Assembly: GCA_934456315.1 (NCBI GenBank)
Contig: CAKSHG010000010.1
Location: 1-26,745, forward strand
DNA length: 26,745 nucleotides
Direction: 5' to 3'
From: an uncultured Oscillospiraceae bacterium
Lineage (GTDB): Bacteria; Bacillota; Clostridia; Oscillospirales; Ruminococcaceae
The position numbers and the translations under genes are program-made. The notes under the pieces are model-generated. The model had not been told where the DNA came from, ran no database searches, and saw only the letters and a list, made by a program, of their open reading frames with translations. Numbering within the stretch: position 1 is the first letter of the stretch; each line of letters opens with the position of its first letter. Of this stretch, positions 1 to 8,423 are shown one piece after another.

Positions 1-264
1 ACCATCTTCACCACCGAATATTCCATGCGTACCGGCATGGAGGCAGTCTACACCCTGCTCAACGTTGACCGCGGCGTGCCGGAGGTATGGGGCAGCGTAT
101 ACGACGTCCGCTCCCTGCTTGACGCTACAGTAAAGCTCCGCGACGGCAAGAAGGCTACCGACATGAAGATGAACCTCGCCCAGGAGCTTGTCATCAAGAA
201 ACTCCTCGGTAAGATAAAGGACACCGACATTGAGAAACTTCTCAAGGAATACAACGTGATCTGA
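1..264 (+). CDS. 3' end of an unidentified gene (partial)
   Basis: The reading frame is open from the first base to a TGA at 262-264, so 87 C-terminal residues are visible and the start lies outside the window. An internal ATG at 25 is not preceded by a ribosome site and is probably not the start. The visible part is soluble-looking, with no membrane segment, and ends in a Lys/Glu/Leu-rich helical tail ([20 protein letters not shown]). I do not recognise the family. A strong intrinsic terminator follows 55 bases later, so this is the last gene of its operon. Confidence 0.75.
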   Translation, partial: TIFTTEYSMRTGMEAVYTLLNVDRGVPEVWGSVYDVRSLLDATVKLRDGKKATDMKMNLAQELVIKKLLGKIKDTDIEKLLKEYNVI

Positions 265-319
265 CGCTCCACAAAACTGTCTATCCCAGGCTGCCGAGAA
301 AGGTGCAGATGCTAGGAAC

Positions 320-364
320 CCGCATGACGGCTAGGCTTTTGGCCTGCCGTCATGCGGCGTTTTT
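320..364 (+). terminator. Intrinsic terminator of the first operon
   Basis: The arms CCGCATGACGGC (320-331) and GCCGTCATGCGG (346-357) form a 12-bp perfect stem. An inner AGGC/GCCT helix extends it, and it is followed by CGTTTTT at 358-364. It lies about 55 bases after the stop of the partial plus-strand gene. Confidence 0.9.
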
Positions 365-420
365 CGCGAAGCGAATAATGCGGTGACAGACGCAGATGTG
401 CCTTTATCGACAGCCTGAAA

Positions 421-444
421 TGGGCGTACAGAAATGTACGCCCA
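421..444 (-). terminator. Hairpin downstream of the dockerin gene, probable terminator
   Basis: A perfect 10-bp inverted repeat, TGGGCGTACA (421-430) and TGTACGCCCA (435-444), has a 4-nt loop and starts 11 bases after the stop codon of the minus-strand dockerin gene. The U-tract on that strand is poor (ATTTC), so termination may be inefficient or factor-assisted. Confidence 0.6.
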
Positions 445-455
445 TTATAGTAATA

Positions 456-3400
456 TCAGAGTCCTACTGCCCTGCGGAGAATAACCGCCGCGTCCTGCGC
501 GTTTACTACCCCGTCAAGGTTGAGATCCGCCATTTCAGGATTGTTGAGTTCACACATTCCAACTGTATAGCGAAGCAGATGAGCCGCGTCCATGGCGTTC
601 ATAACGCCGTCGTTATCCGCGTCGCCGGGGATATCACTGAACCCGCAAGCCATCGCGATAAACTCTCCGCCAGCCGGAACAGATATTACAGAAATACGGT
701 CCGTGCCAAGCTTTGCCGTACCTGCCAGCTGCTTTGTGCCGTTACTGTTCGTGTAAAGATTAACAAATTTCTCGTTTTCAACAGAGCCGCAGCTCACCTT
801 GATATCAAACGGGAAGCTGATTCCGCTGATACCGATTTTGGCAGCAAGCCTTCCGCGAAGCCCGGCGATACTTCCGGAAGCGGAAGTCAGCCCGACTTCG
901 CCGGCAGCGTTCGTTACCTTACTGCCGTTCACGATAATGCTTATCGAATCCCCGATAACGAATTCGCACGTCTTTTTCCTGTCTGCAAGAGCGCGTATAA
1001 CATCAGCGGGAATTCTGCTGTCGTTTACTACGATCCTGATCGTACCATTGTCTGCACCGCCAAGAATGTCAGTGCAAATGGAGCCCCACGTTTTCGCTTC
1101 GCCGTTTACCATTGGCAGATCATCACCGGAGATATGAACGTAGCCGCTCGGTACCCTTGTTCCGCCGCTGCTGTCAGAACTCCTGGGTATGGACTGTTCC
1201 TCGACTGCGCTGCAAACTGCGCAGGTACGCTGTTTCAGCCCCTCCTTATCTTTTGTCGAAGCAACGACGACCTTCCACTCGCCGAATTTGTGACCCGCCG
1301 CCGGGATTTCCGTGACGTCTGTCCTCTCATCGCAGCGTGTGCAGTGATGTGACTTTACCCCGGGCGTTGTGCAGCCAGCAGCCTGGTCTGTCGTCCAGTT
1401 TTTGGAGAAATCATGCCCGAGCTTTTCTATAGTTTCGGTTTCCGTTTCGCCGCACTCTGTGCAGCTGCGCTCCCTGGAGCCGTTATTTGTGCAGTCGGCT
1501 GCCCTGGTTATATTCCATTCGCCGAAGCTGTGACCCGCCGCCGGAATTTCCGTGATGTCTGTCCTCTCATCGCAGCGTGTGCAGTGATGTGACTTTACCC
1601 CGGGTGTCGTGCAGCCGGCAGCCTGGTCTGTCGTCCAGTCCTTGGAGAAATCATGACCGAGCTTTTCTATAGTTTCGGTTTCCGTTTCGCCGCACTCTGT
1701 GCAGCTGCGATCCCTGGAGCCGTTATTCGTGCAGTCGGCTGCCCCGGTTATATTCCATTCGCCGAAGCTGTGCACGCCTGTCGGAGCCAGCGTGACGTCA
1801 GAAAGCGTGACCTCATTTTTTCCGGCGTCGTCAGTATACAGCCTGCCGCAGTCAGCACAGGAATAATACTCCTTATTGCCTGCTGCAACGCAGGTCGGAG
1901 CTGTTCCCTCATGCTTTGACAGATCATGACCCTTTGCCGGAATAATAAATGTACTTAAATCAACATCTATCGTGTCACCCGAATTTTCAAAGTACTTACC
2001 GCACCTTGTGCAGTAGAAATACTGCAGATGGCCGTCTGTCAAGCAAGTTGCCTCCACACGGGTGAAGAGCTCCATGTCATGACCGGGAGCGTTGCCATAT
2101 TCCGTGCCGCACACAGTGCAGACCGCCTTTTCAGTACAGGTAGCCGTACCGCCCGTGTGCTTTTCATAGTTAAAATATACCGTGCAGGTATCGCTGCCCT
2201 TGCAGCCATACCAGTGCGCAGAATCGTTGTGGCGATATCCAGCTGAAATATCCGCCTCGCAGAGCCTGAACGCGTCTGCCGTCCGGTCATTGAGCCGCTC
2301 GTTGTTGAAATGATAACCGATCTCGTTCATATCCAGCTGGATAGTGTGATCGGTCGGTTCAAGCCACAAATAAAGGTTGCTGTCGCCGGAGTCTGCCGCG
2401 ATGTTATTGTACGCTACCGCCCTGGTCCCGTCGACAATGACCTCTGCGCCGTCGGGATTCGCGATAGTCAAGGGATAAACTTCGCTTTGGGTTCTCGCGC
2501 TCTTTATAGGACTTGTCTGGGAAACACTGCCTGAATTGACTGCCTTCAATCCTACGGAGCTGTCGGTGATGTAAATATCCGCAGCGTCGCCCTGGTCATT
2601 CGCGCTGTTTCCTATCATATCGTATCCACAGCGATCCATCTGGACAAGCGAAACAACGCTTTCGTCAATGTGGATATTGCTGCCTTTTCCGCCATCTCCG
2701 CCGCCGATGACAGCCGCGCCGGAGTCGCAGCTTGCATAAACAACGGAGTTTGCTATGTTGATGTTTACGCCGTCCGCACCCTTACCGCCGCCTATCGCCG
2801 CGCCCCGGCAACTTGACGCGTATATGCTTCCGCCGGCAATAGTAATGTTATGAACAGACTTGGAATAATCGCCGCCTATAGCCGCTGAATCAGCAGACGT
2901 AATTGCATAAAGACTGCCGCAGGAGCCACTGCACACATGCCCGTTCTCTCCGCTGTGCTGGCAGGTTATTGTAAGTTCACCGCAGTCATCGCTGTCGGAG
3001 TTTTTGGACAGGGCAGCGTAGTCCTTGTTAGTTTCAATGATGTTAACCGCGCCGTCTGCAAGTATCAGCCTAACGTTGCTCTTGCTGTTGGAAGCGATAC
3101 CAATGGCGCTGCAGGAATTGTCGTTCCTTTTAATATTGACACCCGCGAGTGTGATGTTCGCCGGAACTCCGTCCGCTACAAAAATAGCATTTTTGCAGAC
3201 GGTGCGAGTGTTTGTATTCTTTATCGTGATACCCTTGTCAGAAAGAACCGTAAGGACAAGCGAATTCGGATCGTATGTGTAATCCACGCCATATATGAGC
3301 TTCTGACTGCCGTCCGTGGCATAAATATCGAATCCGAAGTCAGTCATCTCAGCAAAATCGTCAACGCCGTTATAAACGTAAACCGTGGCTTTATCTCCCA

Positions 3401-4904
3401 CCTTTACCGTTATCAGACCGCTTTTCGGCACATAGACATAGCTTGATGCATCAATGGTGCCCGAACTAGTGATAGAAGTATAATATGTGGTTTCAGACGG
3501 GTACTGTACTCCATTCACGGTAACCTCATCGACATCCGGATTGTCAATGCAAAGCATTGCAAGTTCGTTCCCTTTTCCGTCGGTGGGAACGGAAGATGTT
3601 ACATCATCGCCGCTGGAGCAGCCGCTTCCATTTACAGCGTGGACCGTACCGCCTGTTATCACGATATTGCAGTCCATGCTGCTATCATTTGAATGACCTA
3701 TTCCTCTGGAGCTGCCGCCGCCAACTGCATAAACCGAACCGCCTGAAATAGTGATATTACCTGTTTGCTGATCATTGGACGAATTTCCTGCGCCGATACC
3801 GACCGCGCCAGTGCCGGCGGAGTAGCAACCTCCTGCGTCAGCGTATATAGTTCCGCCGCTTATGTTTATGCTGTTAAAATTGCTGCAGTATGCGGCGCCT
3901 ATCGCGGCGCCGTAATGGTCACTAGTTGAATAAGCGCTGCCATAAGCCGAGATAACGCCGCCGCTTATGCTGATGGAATCTATACTCTGGTTTATAGCGC
4001 TGCCTATGCCAGCGGAACCGTTATCCCCATGAGCCTCTATTCTGCCGCCTGAAATATTAATATCGGATACATAGTTATAATTGCTGCCGCCTATTCCTGC
4101 GCCGTCCTTGCCACTCGCATTGATCAACCCGCCTCTTATATAAATGCCGCCGGTTTGTATACTGCCGCTGGTGCCGGAAGCGCCAATACCCGCACCGTGT
4201 CCCGATACGCATGACGCTTCAAGGAAACCACAGTTATTATTGCAAACGTGACCGGCTTCATCTGCGTGTTCGCAGGAAATGATAAGTTTACCGTTCTTCG
4301 ACAGCTTTTCAACACTCGCAGCATTCATTCCGAAAAGTCTGTTTCTGGAGCCGTCCGCGAGAATGATGTTCACCTCCGCCGCGCTTGTGCCCATGGATAT
4401 GGGTGCGCCGTCGTTCGGCTGGATAAGCACGCCGTTCAGTATCAGCGTAGCAGCAACGCCGTCCGCAATATATATCCTTGTTCTTACCACGTTTTGGCTG
4501 TCTTTGTTGCTTATAGTGAGCGGCTTCTCAGACAGAACGGTGAGCGTCCCGTTTTCAAATTTGAAATCCCCGTCTGCCGAGCTGCCTCCGCTTACATACA
4601 GCGAGCCGTCTACTTCCTCATACGAACTGCTGTACAGTGCTGTGCCGGGATCTCCCTGATATCCGATGATACCTTCAGTTTCACTGTCAAGCTCCGATAT
4701 TTCGTGAGATACCGCTTCCGTTTCAGCAGACTCTGCGGAGCCGTCCACAGTATAAAGTCCAGCTTCTCCCGCTGGAGAATACGCCGCGTCTGCTATTGAC
4801 GCGCTGTCCGCATACGCAGCCATTCCCGGATTCATAGTCAGCAGGATACTCGCCGCTGCTGCAAGGCTTTTTATCCTCGTTCCGTTCTTTCTTTTTTTAT
4901 CCAT
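456..4904 (-). CDS. Secreted dockerin protein with beta-helix-like and Cys-rich repeat regions
   Basis: This is a 1482-residue exported protein. I chose the ATG at 4904 because AAGGAGG lies 4 bases upstream; an in-frame ATG at 4934 lacks such a site. Residues 1 to about 33 are a signal peptide (MDKKRK, hydrophobic core, AYADS). Two blocks then repeat the pattern ISGGxIxA...GAxIGxG, typical of glycine-rich right-handed beta-helix regions in carbohydrate-binding surface proteins. Next come several CxxCG repeats (CTECGETETETIEKLGHDFS and relatives), two of them nearly identical. The last 56 residues (1427-1482) are a type I dockerin with two calcium loops, DADNDGVMNAMDA and DLNLDGVVNAQDA. Dockerins bind cohesins, so the protein probably joins a cellulosome or cell-surface scaffold. 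No catalytic domain is recognisable; carbohydrate or host-glycan binding is inferred. The gene is monocistronic with a near-perfect promoter. Confidence 0.9.
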   Translation of the reverse strand: MDKKRKNGTRIKSLAAAASILLTMNPGMAAYADSASIADAAYSPAGEAGLYTVDGSAESAETEAVSHEISELDSETEGIIGYQGDPGTALYSSSYEEVDGSLYVSGGSSADGDFKFENGTLTVLSEKPLTISNKDSQNVVRTRIYIADGVAATLILNGVLIQPNDGAPISMGTSAAEVNIILADGSRNRLFGMNAASVEKLSKNGKLIISCEHADEAGHVCNNNCGFLEASCVSGHGAGIGASGTSGSIQTGGIYIRGGLINASGKDGAGIGGSNYNYVSDINISGGRIEAHGDNGSAGIGSAINQSIDSISISGGVISAYGSAYSTSDHYGAAIGAAYCSNFNSINISGGTIYADAGGCYSAGTGAVGIGAGNSSNDQQTGNITISGGSVYAVGGGSSRGIGHSNDSSMDCNIVITGGTVHAVNGSGCSSGDDVTSSVPTDGKGNELAMLCIDNPDVDEVTVNGVQYPSETTYYTSITSSGTIDASSYVYVPKSGLITVKVGDKATVYVYNGVDDFAEMTDFGFDIYATDGSQKLIYGVDYTYDPNSLVLTVLSDKGITIKNTNTRTVCKNAIFVADGVPANITLAGVNIKRNDNSCSAIGIASNSKSNVRLILADGAVNIIETNKDYAALSKNSDSDDCGELTITCQHSGENGHVCSGSCGSLYAITSADSAAIGGDYSKSVHNITIAGGSIYASSCRGAAIGGGKGADGVNINIANSVVYASCDSGAAVIGGGDGGKGSNIHIDESVVSLVQMDRCGYDMIGNSANDQGDAADIYITDSSVGLKAVNSGSVSQTSPIKSARTQSEVYPLTIANPDGAEVIVDGTRAVAYNNIAADSGDSNLYLWLEPTDHTIQLDMNEIGYHFNNERLNDRTADAFRLCEADISAGYRHNDSAHWYGCKGSDTCTVYFNYEKHTGGTATCTEKAVCTVCGTEYGNAPGHDMELFTRVEATCLTDGHLQYFYCTRCGKYFENSGDTIDVDLSTFIIPAKGHDLSKHEGTAPTCVAAGNKEYYSCADCGRLYTDDAGKNEVTLSDVTLAPTGVHSFGEWNITGAADCTNNGSRDRSCTECGETETETIEKLGHDFSKDWTTDQAAGCTTPGVKSHHCTRCDERTDITEIPAAGHSFGEWNITRAADCTNNGSRERSCTECGETETETIEKLGHDFSKNWTTDQAAGCTTPGVKSHHCTRCDERTDVTEIPAAGHKFGEWKVVVASTKDKEGLKQRTCAVCSAVEEQSIPRSSDSSGGTRVPSGYVHISGDDLPMVNGEAKTWGSICTDILGGADNGTIRIVVNDSRIPADVIRALADRKKTCEFVIGDSISIIVNGSKVTNAAGEVGLTSASGSIAGLRGRLAAKIGISGISFPFDIKVSCGSVENEKFVNLYTNSNGTKQLAGTAKLGTDRISVISVPAGGEFIAMACGFSDIPGDADNDGVMNAMDAAHLLRYTVGMCELNNPEMADLNLDGVVNAQDAAVILRRAVGL
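1291..1770 (-). repeat. Two-copy 240-bp tandem repeat inside the dockerin gene
   Basis: Bases 1291-1530 and 1531-1770 align without gaps and differ at 11 of 240 positions by my count (about 95 percent identity). The period is exactly 80 codons, so the frame is kept. Each unit encodes one Cys-rich pair: CTNNGSRxRSCTECGETETE, then CTTPGVKSHHCTRCDERTD. Most differences are silent. This indicates a recent duplication or ongoing homogenisation of the repeat. Confidence 0.95.
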
Positions 4905-4999
4905 ATTACCTCCTTGACCAGATACATGTTGCATTATGCCGCAACCGCCAGATATGCCGATGGTGCGTATATTACAGATTTCCTATTATCTATAGTAGT

Positions 5000-5028
5000 A
5001 TTATACATTTATTTCTATTCTTTGTCAA
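5000..5028 (-). promoter_or_regulatory. SigA promoter of the dockerin gene
   Basis: On the minus strand TTGACA (5023-5028), a 17-nt spacer and TATAAT (5000-5005) match the vegetative consensus exactly. The predicted start near 4993 gives a leader of about 90 nt before the ribosome site at 4909-4915. Confidence 0.88.
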
Positions 5029-5116
5029 CATAAATACTGAATTTTCAGACGATTCCGCTTATTAAAAAAGCGGAGATATCCCATCGTCATTCTCCGGCTA
5101 TTTAATTATCAGGCAC

Positions 5117-5145
5117 TTGAAATCTGCGGAATAATTTGGTATAAT
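5117..5145 (+). promoter_or_regulatory. SigA promoter of the SWIM/MoxR/VWA operon
   Basis: TTGAAA (5117-5122), a 17-nt spacer and TATAAT (5140-5145) with an extended -10 TGG directly before it. The predicted start is about 20 nt before the GGAGG ribosome site of the gene at 5174. The promoter is divergent from that of the dockerin gene. A small 7-bp inverted repeat, TCCGCTT/AAGCGGA (5054-5074), lies between the two. Confidence 0.87.
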
Positions 5146-5173
5146 CAGTTTATCAAATATACGGAGGAAAGTC

Positions 5174-6586
5174 ATGTCAACAGCTGGTACTATCACACAA
5201 GAGCTTGTGCGCTCCGCTGCGCCAAACGCAGCGGCGATCGCGAACGCGCAGAAAATATGTTCCCGCAGCGAGTTTCTGTACCTGCATAAGACTGAAGATG
5301 AAACGCTAATCTTCGGCGAGTGTCAGGGCAGCGGAAAATCCCCGTACTTCACCTCGGTGGATTTTTGTGGAAACGAGCCGGTTTTCCGCTGTTCCTGCCC
5401 GAGCAGGCAGTTTCCCTGTAAGCATGCGCTGGCATTGATGCTGGAGTGGCTTTCCGGGAAGCCGTTCGAAACGGCGGAGCTCCCCGCTGATATCGCCGAA
5501 AAGCGGCAGAAAGCCGCAAAGCGCGCGGAAAAAGCAGCTTCCCCCTCCCCCGCGAAGCAGAATAAATCAGCCGCCGCAAAGAAGCTCCAGAAGCAGCTCG
5601 AGGGGCTTGACCTCGCGGAGAGCTTCGTAAAGGACATGCTCACCCGCGGCGTGTATTCCACGAACAGCGCAGCGACCGAACAGTACCGTGACCTTTCCAG
5701 ACAGCTCGGGGACCACTGGCTCCCCGGGCTTCAGGGAATAATGGACCGCATAGTGGCTTCGGTGCAGTACCTTAACGGCTCCCCGAGCGACAAATCCATG
5801 CGGTACATCACATCTCTGCTGATAAGGCTTGCCGCCATCATTAAAAAATCCCGCCAGTACATAACCTCAAAGCTGGAAACCGGAGATGTCCTGCCGGAGG
5901 ATAACATACTTTACGAGGAGCTGGGCGGCGTCTGGAAGCTCTCACAGCTTCGCGAAGCGGGGCTGTACAAGGAGAATGCCGAGCTTATCCAGCTCGCATT
6001 CTGCGAGAGCAAAAACTACAACCTCACCGTGGAAACGGATATCGGGTTCTGGCTCGACCTTGATTCCGGCGCGATATACTCCACCCGCAACATACGCCCG
6101 CTGAAAGCTTCCAAGTACATCAAAACGGAGGACTCCGCGAACGGAACGTACCATATCCCCGTGATGTACCGCTACCCCGGCGGCTTAAATCCCCGGGTGC
6201 GCTGGGAGTCAGCGGAGGTATCCGCGCCGGACTACAGCCGCGTTCTTGAAAAGGCGGGGACGAGCATCTCCGAAGCCGTAAAGCTCGCCAAAAACGACCT
6301 GAAAAACACCCTCTCCGAGCCGTATGCCGGAGTGCTGCTCCGATTTGACGTGATAGAGCTTGCGGACAGACGCCGCGCCGTGCTCAGGCTCGGAGAAGAA
6401 AGCATAACGCTCCAGGCATACTACCGTCAGTTTCCCGGGTGCTGCGATGTGCTGTCCGTTGTGGACAGCCGCAGGCTCCGTAACGGAGCGCTTTTCGGGC
6501 TGATGTACTACGCTCCCGAGGAACACCGAATGTTCCTCTGTCCGATGTCGATAGTCCATTCGGACGGCGTCATCAAGCTGTGCTGA
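5174..6586 (+). CDS. SWIM zinc-finger protein (YehQ-like), first gene of the MoxR/VWA cassette
   Basis: A 470-residue cytoplasmic protein starting at an ATG preceded by GGAGG. The SWIM finger is clear: C73-S-C75-x6-C82-x-H84, in the CxCxnCxH pattern, followed by a hydrophobic helix (ALALMLEWL). Residues about 105-145 form a charged Lys/Ala-rich, probably coiled linker. The rest is a mixed domain without motifs I can name. SWIM fingers bind zinc and can mediate DNA or protein contacts. The gene begins a compact operon and ends 12 nt before the next start. In E. coli a SWIM protein (YehQ) lies in the same neighbourhood as YehL, YehM and YehP, which supports a shared function. The molecular role is unknown. 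Confidence 0.9.
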   Translation: MSTAGTITQELVRSAAPNAAAIANAQKICSRSEFLYLHKTEDETLIFGECQGSGKSPYFTSVDFCGNEPVFRCSCPSRQFPCKHALALMLEWLSGKPFETAELPADIAEKRQKAAKRAEKAASPSPAKQNKSAAAKKLQKQLEGLDLAESFVKDMLTRGVYSTNSAATEQYRDLSRQLGDHWLPGLQGIMDRIVASVQYLNGSPSDKSMRYITSLLIRLAAIIKKSRQYITSKLETGDVLPEDNILYEELGGVWKLSQLREAGLYKENAELIQLAFCESKNYNLTVETDIGFWLDLDSGAIYSTRNIRPLKASKYIKTEDSANGTYHIPVMYRYPGGLNPRVRWESAEVSAPDYSRVLEKAGTSISEAVKLAKNDLKNTLSEPYAGVLLRFDVIELADRRRAVLRLGEESITLQAYYRQFPGCCDVLSVVDSRRLRNGALFGLMYYAPEEHRMFLCPMSIVHSDGVIKLC

Positions 6587-6598
6587 GGGGAGGACAAC

Positions 6599-8407
6599 AT
6601 GAATACTGCACCATTTTACGAGCTTCACGACAGGCTATATGACTGCGCATACGCCGGGTGCGCGTCCATTTCCGAGGACTTCCGGCTGAAACGCGCCGTA
6701 GAGGGAATGATCCCTCTCGCCGAAGCAAACAAGACGTTTGCACGCCTGCGGGATATGTGCGCAAGGCTCTTCACCGAGCCGGAGCCAGCCCTGCTTCTGG
6801 CGGACTGCATTGCCCTGGCAGACGCCCTCGCCGTTGCCCAGGGAAGCTGCACGAACATCGAAAACTCCCGCCCCGGCACGCTGGAATACAGCGTTGACTA
6901 CAATATGGAAGCCGGCTGGCGCTCCGTGCGCGGGCTGTGGTCTGCGATACTCACGCAGAGCCAGCACCTCGAAAACCTCGACCCGCACGAATATTCGCTG
7001 CTCGGCGACCCGCGGATACTGGAGCAATTCATATGCGCGGCGGGCGAAAGGAACAAGTACCTCAACACCTTTGCAGATAAGATGTGCGCCGCCTATGGAA
7101 GCTCCATCGTACCGCTTCTGAAACGCTCTCTCGACCTGTCAGACGAAAAGGCGTCCGGAATGCAGGTGGATTACGTTTCCAGCATCGCCGGGAGCGCTGA
7201 AAACGCCTGGTATCTTTCCCTCGCAGAAAATACAGAAGCGCCGCAGAACGTCCGCATAAAAGCGATACAAGCTCTCGGACGCGACAGCGGGAACGCAGCG
7301 CGGCTGCTTGATCTCTGCCGCACCGAAAAGGGAAAGGTAAAAAACGCCGCGCTCCTCGAAACATCGCGCCTCGACCCTCCGGGATTCGAAGCGATACTGG
7401 CAAAGCTGACCGCGAAATACAAGGACAGCAGCCTTCCGATAGTGTGCGCTTCTCCCTCCGGAACAGCGAAAGACTTTGTGCGCCGCCGGCTGGACGAAGC
7501 GGAACTATCCAGACAGCCCGAGCTGAAATTCATCATGAGCACGATAGATATGATGGCCAACAAGCGCGATATCGACGACTGCCTGCTGCGCGGCCTGGAA
7601 TTAGCCAGGAAGTTTTACCGCGGTCAGACCAACGGCGATCTGCTGATACGCGAGCTGAATGTCGTGCTTATCGAGGATCTGTTCGTTGAGCCTGCCGGAA
7701 GCTACAGGGAAATGACCATAAGGCTGCACGAAAAAGAGCCGGAAGCGTTCTTCCCGGCATGGTGCATAACGCTCCTCCAGGACGACCCGGATACAGCCGC
7801 AAAGGAGCTGAAAAAGCGGACCGGCAGCAGCTTTATCTTCGCTGTTCTGGAGGAAGGGATAAGATATTCCGGACAGCATGGAAGATATATCCTCGACGCG
7901 CATATCCCCGTCGCATTCGGAAGCGCTCACGACAGGAAGTTCGTGATACCGCTGTTTGAGCGCATGCCCGGTCCCCTTGCGGAGCTTCTCTCTGAAACCT
8001 CAGCGCTGAAAGGCACTCCGCAGGACGTCATATATAAAACGGCTTCCCGCTGTGAATTCCTGAATAAAGCTGTTGACAGCGCGGCTCCCGATGATATTGA
8101 AATGATAAAGGCGGAGGCGGTGAAATTTGCCTATTCAGCAATGAAAAAAGCTCCGCTGACCGGACCGCTGGATATCATCATAAGATACGGTTCTCCCGAC
8201 AGCGATGAGATTTTCAGACTGATGCGGACGCACGCGATGTTCCCCTACAACGCGCCCGGTTCAGCATACAAAATCGCAAAGACCACGCTGCTCACCGCCG
8301 AGCAGAAGCGCTCTATCCTGCTTGAAATGCAGAAAAAAGTCCTGACTGGCACGCTCTCACATTACTGCACAATAGCCGGAAACCTGCTTGACGAACTCTC
8401 AAATTAA
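6599..8407 (+). CDS. HEAT-like alpha-solenoid protein of the MoxR/VWA cassette
   Basis: A 602-residue soluble protein with no signal peptide or membrane segment. GGGGAGG precedes the ATG by 6 nt. The sequence is almost all alpha-helical. A stretch at about residues 214-265 (RIKAIQALGRD, VKNAALLETSRLDPPGFEA) looks like HEAT repeats, and further helix pairs follow to the C-terminus. No catalytic motif is visible. It occupies the position usually taken by the DUF5691-type member of SWIM/AAA/DUF5682/VWA clusters, but I cannot confirm membership of that family from the sequence alone. A scaffold or adaptor role for the neighbouring ATPase and VWA protein is inferred from the fold and the context. 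The following gene begins 16 nt after its stop. Confidence 0.82.
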   Translation: MNTAPFYELHDRLYDCAYAGCASISEDFRLKRAVEGMIPLAEANKTFARLRDMCARLFTEPEPALLLADCIALADALAVAQGSCTNIENSRPGTLEYSVDYNMEAGWRSVRGLWSAILTQSQHLENLDPHEYSLLGDPRILEQFICAAGERNKYLNTFADKMCAAYGSSIVPLLKRSLDLSDEKASGMQVDYVSSIAGSAENAWYLSLAENTEAPQNVRIKAIQALGRDSGNAARLLDLCRTEKGKVKNAALLETSRLDPPGFEAILAKLTAKYKDSSLPIVCASPSGTAKDFVRRRLDEAELSRQPELKFIMSTIDMMANKRDIDDCLLRGLELARKFYRGQTNGDLLIRELNVVLIEDLFVEPAGSYREMTIRLHEKEPEAFFPAWCITLLQDDPDTAAKELKKRTGSSFIFAVLEEGIRYSGQHGRYILDAHIPVAFGSAHDRKFVIPLFERMPGPLAELLSETSALKGTPQDVIYKTASRCEFLNKAVDSAAPDDIEMIKAEAVKFAYSAMKKAPLTGPLDIIIRYGSPDSDEIFRLMRTHAMFPYNAPGSAYKIAKTTLLTAEQKRSILLEMQKKVLTGTLSHYCTIAGNLLDELSN

Positions 8408-8423
8408 GGAAAGGAAATACACC

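Noticed and set aside
396..1352. 318-codon plus-strand frame opposite the dockerin gene
   Set aside because: It overlaps the calcium loops of the dockerin and the Cys repeats on the other strand, and crosses the terminator hairpin.
1291..1770. CRISPR-like repeat array
   Set aside because: The two long repeats are in frame within a protein gene and there are no spacers.
5054..5074. Terminator between the divergent genes
   Set aside because: The 7-bp stem lies upstream of both promoters' transcripts and has no gene ending beside it; at most it is an operator.
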